From Globodera rostochiensis (taxonomy: Eukaryota; Nematoda; Chromadorea; Rhabditida; Heteroderidae): a stretch of DNA of 64,000 nucleotides. The stretch lies in contig JAEVLN010000001.1 of assembly GCA_018350325.1 (NCBI GenBank), positions 1,291,501 to 1,355,500 on the forward strand, in the 5' to 3' direction. Each line of letters starts with the position of its first letter. The first letter of the stretch is position 1. The notes below the pieces were generated by a model, which had not been told where the DNA came from, made no database searches, and saw only the letters and a program-made list of their open reading frames with translations. Positions 59,952 to 64,000 of this stretch are shown here, piece after piece. A program made the position numbers and the translations under genes.

Positions 59952-62900
59952 TCATTGTTGCTGTCCTTGTTTGTTAAGTCCGTTTTTAATGGTTGTATTC
60001 GTTTTGGGCATAGCCTTTGTGCCGTCATCGGTAGTTTCAGTGCCGTTCGGCCTCTGCTGCTGATGCTCATCTTCTTCTCCCAAAGATATAGCACCAGTGT
60101 GTCCGTGATCTGAAACATTTTAGGATTGTTAATCTGATCAATCTTGGGTCTTAGTCGACCTTGAAGATTTAACTTGTTCGTACTATATAGTCAAAGGTTA
60201 TTCTTGAATTATGTTTTTTGATTTTGTACTTATCAAATACAATTTGATCATGCCTAAGACTAAAACATGGACAATTTTATCATGCCTAAGACTAAAACAT
60301 GGGATGGCACCACCTTCGCCACCATTTTCGTCGCCAATTCCATTTGGCGGTGGCAACCCGTAGCTCATGTTCAAGTCAACATCCATTGGCAAATAGGACA
60401 CAGTGTGGCTGAGATTGGACAACGACGACGAGGAGACGGTCAACATTTTGACCAAGTGCATGCGTTCCTCTGACGTGTCCATCAGCAGGCGTACGATCCA
60501 GCACAGGACCTGAACATTTAAGCTTATTAAAAATTTCTGATCAGAGTGACTGATCCAAAACATTTGGGTAATTAGACAGTAGCTATTTGACAGCTAAAGT
60601 TGAAAGGTTGAATAAAACTATATGAATTGAAGCTTGGCTATTGTTAAGAAAAATACGTCTTCCGTGTACTGCCCAAAATCTTCTGAGTACTGCCTGAACA
60701 GCTTGGCCAGTCGGATTTGACTCGTTTTCAGGTCGATTTGAAGAAATTCTTTGGATGAAAGACATTCCCGTGCATTTGCTTTCAGCTCTCCGTAGACATT
60801 CTTGAAAATGTTTTACCATTTTAACCCATTTTGGGTTAGAAAATTATCCGATCATTCTTTTTTCAAATTCTAGCAAGTCTTTTTCCTCAGTCTGTACCTC
60901 GGTCGAATATACTCGAATTGGTGCAGTTGAGCGGGTGTAATTATTTAAGCCAAAATGGACCAACGGTTCGCCTCCTTCGATGACGAACTATATTTTTTTT
61001 ATTGTTCATAATCCATAAAATGTAACCTTATTTCTGAGATCTTGGTCGCCGAATGGTTTCCACAGCATGCCAAGTCCTCGTCGATTCCCACGCAAAATTC
61101 CATTGAAAATTGATTGTAACGAGTACAAATGGCCTCCAATTTTGTAGTACGTACTGTATAGGTACTGTAAAATTTCTGTGAACCGAACACTCCGATTAAA
61201 CAATCCTAATGGTTTTTTTTCAGTGAACTCGTTGGTTCCTCTGAGAAATTAACTCTTCTTTTTACCGACTTTTCTGCGTTGCCAAATTGTGCCAGGCAGA
61301 CCAAACTTGTGCGTGATGTGAATGAGCATTATGTTGTGCATGTTGATAAAAAATGCCAGCCTTTCTTGCGCGGTGGCACCGCCAATGTCCACAAAATTGG
61401 CCTCCAGTGACAGTTCGCGGTAGTCATTGTTGAAAGTGTCGCACTCGTCCAGCAAGTCTAGATGGGCACGCTAAAATTCGACAAACAAAAAGTTAATTGA
61501 AAAAAGGTTCCTCCTACATATTATCTCATTTTCTTCTCTTTTTTTTTGTCTAATTCATATATTTTTCCATGTTTATTATTCTTTTTATTTATTCTAAATT
61601 TTTCTATCTTTAAAAAATCCAATGAAAACAGTGCTAAGACACGGACTGACCCTCTTGTCCTCCGAAAACACCAATGCATAAATTCGTTCCAACACCGCGC
61701 ACAGTCGGGCGTTGAAGTCACGCACGCTCACTTCTAATTTGTTCCCCTCGGGCGATGAGATCGAAGTTTGTCTGCTGCTGCTGTTGGTCAAATTGCCACA
61801 GACACTTTTAGTGGTGCCCGCTGTTGCTGTTACTGTTTCGGCCTGTTCCTTGTTGTTGTTGCAGTTTAGCGCATTCAATGGAGCCCGCTGGTCCTCGTCA
61901 TCTACAAGTCTGTAGAACCTTGAAATTGAATGGATCAGACCAACTCATTGTCCAAACTTTGCCATTCTAGTCAATCTTTCTGTTGTTTTTTATATGTACA
62001 TGTTGATTTTTTATAAGTAAAAAAGGAAGGACCATGCTTTACCTATCTGAGCTAAATGACCGCGAAAATGAGGATTGGCAGCTGTTGCCTCCACCACCGA
62101 TGATCGGTGGTGACATTGGCGAAACGGTCTCCGCCAAATGGTGCTGCTGCTGACGTCCACCTCCATCAGTCCATCCGATTTGCTCGATCAGTCGATGCTC
62201 CATCAAACACTGGCCGGTCTCCAGTGCTTCGGGGCGGCCTTAATTTACATAATTTGATCAGCCGAAATCTTAAAATTACTTTCGTTCTCTAAATCGTGAG
62301 TTAATTTTGGTCAATCAACTAAGACCGGTTCGAAATTCTTTTTTAGACCCGAAGTTCAAAGGTTAATCTCAGTCAATTTTAAAACGAGTTCAGGGTTTTT
62401 GAGCGTTTAATAAATATTTATGACACGGCACACAGCGCCTTTCTCTGTTGTTGGTAATGGTAAATGAGAGGAATTTTTTCTGTAAGCGATGGGAGGGAGG
62501 AGAGATATTATCCCACCCCATCACATTCTTTTTAACACCCATTCATATTCATTCATTCATCGGCTTCTTCACCGAACGTAAAGGAGCGATTTACAAACAC
62601 AAGACGATGAGTCACCCTCTCTCTCTCTCTTATCCCCCCCCCCCCCCCCCCCCCCCCAATAACATAAAAACCATTTTTTGGTCGGGGTGGAAGGGAAAAA
62701 ATTGTTGGTGTAAGTGTTCTTCCATCCTAATCAATGATAAAAAAAATTAAAATTTTAATATTTTTTCAAAAGAAACATTGAGCAGAACGTTCCTTTTTCA
62801 GTTCAGACATAAGGCTGGATCAAACAAAACGTCAATTTTGGTCCCCATTAAAGGTTAATGTTTTCATGAGTGAAAGTTATAAACTGAAAGATCGAAATTG

Positions 62901-63312
62901 CATCCAAATGAGAATTTTTACTTTTAACGCCAGAAATTTTAAGTTTCCAAAAGTGTTTGCATCTTTCTCCAAATATTTTGGCTTTACGCTTTTCATTGGA
63001 CTGGAATCAGAAAATAAAGTCGTCTTACTCGAATTTTGGGAACGCATCATCCATAGCACAAAGTCCTCCCCCTTGAAGGAGTCTTTGTATAGCTTGATCC
63101 CGTAGGATAGTGTCCAAACTTGATGGTGCCGAATCAGGCCGACTCGGCGTATTTTGCGTGCCAAATTCTCGTAGAATTCCCTGAATTAGTTTTTAGTTTA
63201 AATTCAATTTTTGATTTCATTTAAAGTTTATTTGTTTTTAGCACCTATTCTTTGGCCACCTCTCTATTGGTGGTCTGAATGTTGATATTAAGGAAGGTAG
63301 TTGTAGCATCAT
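59952..63312 (-). CDS. DEP-domain and DUF547-containing protein, 5' end uncertain
   Basis: I read exons from an acidic Gln-rich C-terminus (GEEDEHQQQRPNGTETT, TGA 59952-59954) back to an N-terminal DEP domain. The DEP part shows NIQTTNREVAKE, REFYENLARKIRRVGLI, DSFKGEDFVLWMM and ALETGQCLMEHRLIEQI. A Ser/Gly-rich linker and a helix (LNALNCNNNKEQAETV, VRDFNARLCAVLERIYALVF) follow. The DUF547 core is RELSLEANFVDIGG and RLAFFINMHNIMLIHITHKF, with the conserved Asn-His pair. DEP domains mediate membrane or GPCR-pathway targeting; DUF547 is of unknown function. The most 5' exon I support is 63256-63312; earlier exons may lie outside the window. Exon edges are approximate. Confidence 0.72.
60247..60303. 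repeat. tandem duplication of about 30 bases
   Basis: Two copies of atcatgcctaagactaaaac plus flanking bases, inside an intron of the DEP/DUF547 gene. Confidence 0.8.
62633..62657. repeat. long C homopolymer tract
   Basis: About 23 consecutive C on the plus strand, directly after a (tc)n run, in an intron of the DEP/DUF547 gene. It is the longest of several C or G tracts in the window. Confidence 0.85.
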
Positions 63313-64000
63313 TCTGTGAGAAATTAAAGTTAGTAAAAATAATTGTCTTTTTTAGTTTTTTTTATGTGAATACCTATTTATTATCGAAAGTTCCTAATTC
63401 AAGAATTTAAAAAATAATTTTATACTAAAGGTAAGATGGACTTGAAAATATGATAAGAAAATGAATCAATACGATAAAGTCAGAAAAAAGTGACAAAGGT
63501 GAAATGTTTATTTATGTTCACGACTCGTAAAATATTTGAATCCAAATTTCTTTTTCTTTCCCTTTTTTCATTTTTACCGCCTTTGATGCTGCCCCCTTTC
63601 CATCTTCGGAGCGTCGTTGTTCATGGCCTAATTCTTTCCGGCAAAAATATATGTATACAATATTGCCTGTTAGAAATATTTATAACAATTTATGGAACAA
63701 GTGAAACTAGCTATGAATTTGTGTCCCCTGGATCTAGTCGAGAATAACAACATAAATATACCGATCTCAACCCTTCATCTCCATTTTATCGGTCCCATCG
63801 ATCTCTTTCTCGCCTTCTTCACTTTCTAACATAATTTTACGCTCATCGCATTTTCCATTTCCAACAGATGAAGACGAAGAGAAAGGTTAATATTTAAGTG
63901 TTTTTGAGATGTATAAAGGTATAAACACGAATTTCAGATCAGATCGTTAGTTTTTGCGGGGTCTTAAAAAGAAAGAAAAAAAACTTGTTCAAATGTAGAA
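63313..64000. other. right end of window, no supported gene
   Basis: Either intron or 5' flank of the DEP/DUF547 gene. A minus-strand frame near 63770-63880 is Ser/Glu-rich but does not join in phase to 63312. A plus-strand acceptor-like ccaacag at about 63868 precedes a short acidic frame. Neither is convincing. Confidence 0.4.

Noticed and set aside
59910..59975. Plus-strand exon joining the TBC1D8/9-like donor at 59650
   Set aside because: cacacag at 59910 could splice in phase, but the resulting short hydrophobic tail does not match the family and overlaps the last exon of the minus-strand gene.

Overview
This is nuclear DNA of a nematode. The genes are split into many small exons by short AT-rich introns. 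Most encoded proteins have close animal relatives, and two families are nematode-typical: a ground-like protein and a Clc-like four-helix protein. At least eight introns appear to start with GC instead of GT. GC-AG introns are known to be frequent in cyst nematodes (Globodera/Heterodera), so a plant-parasitic tylenchid is my best guess, but this is inference. I found no rRNA, CRISPR or bacterial-style operons. I assembled exons by hand from splice sites, reading-frame phase and family resemblance.

Layout, left to right. 139-1537 (+): small heat-shock protein, 5' end outside the window. 1953-9544 (-): complete RIG-I-like Dicer-related helicase of 33 exons. 12104-21088 (-): mitochondrial proline dehydrogenase, with a Clc-like membrane protein gene nested on the opposite strand in its 4.9 kb intron (15210-16887). 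23369-24597 (+): survivin-type BIR protein. 24794-25795 (+): prefoldin subunit 4. 26116-28407 (-): ground-like secreted protein. 30258-33130 (-): dynactin actin-related protein Arp10/Arp11. 34351-35559 (+): divergent histone H3 with CENP-A-like features. 35811-36217 (-): ZNF593-type zinc finger. 36534-38463 (-): CAF1/CNOT7 deadenylase. 39557-42848 (+): ERLEC1-type ER lectin. 43387-45804 (-): NitFhit fusion. 46290-48561 (-): FAM210 protein. 49317-50215 (-): TRAP-delta. 51950-55016 (+): septin. 57729-59650 (+): N-terminal part of a TBC1D8/9-like protein. 59952-63312 (-): DEP + DUF547 protein, probably incomplete at its 5' end.

The gene content is mostly housekeeping: protein quality control (sHSP, prefoldin, ERLEC1, TRAP-delta), RNA metabolism and dsRNA sensing (helicase, CAF1), chromosome segregation and cytokinesis (BIR, cenH3 candidate, septin, dynactin Arp) and mitochondrial metabolism (PRODH, FAM210). 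I see no evidence of a co-regulated cluster.

Introns and spacers carry many small non-autonomous DNA elements. Six have complete terminal inverted repeats and 8-bp target duplications (one with 7 of 8 bases matching), the hAT pattern. One is a mariner-like element at TA. Several foldback elements have long arms, up to about 160 bp. A GC-rich 24-nt hairpin module recurs at seven good sites plus degenerate ones.

The observations most worth following are the centromeric-H3 candidate with an H3-like tail, the recurrent hairpin module, a septin with a glutamine-rich insertion inside its GTPase domain, and the long foldback elements lying in the same region as a dsRNA-sensing helicase gene.
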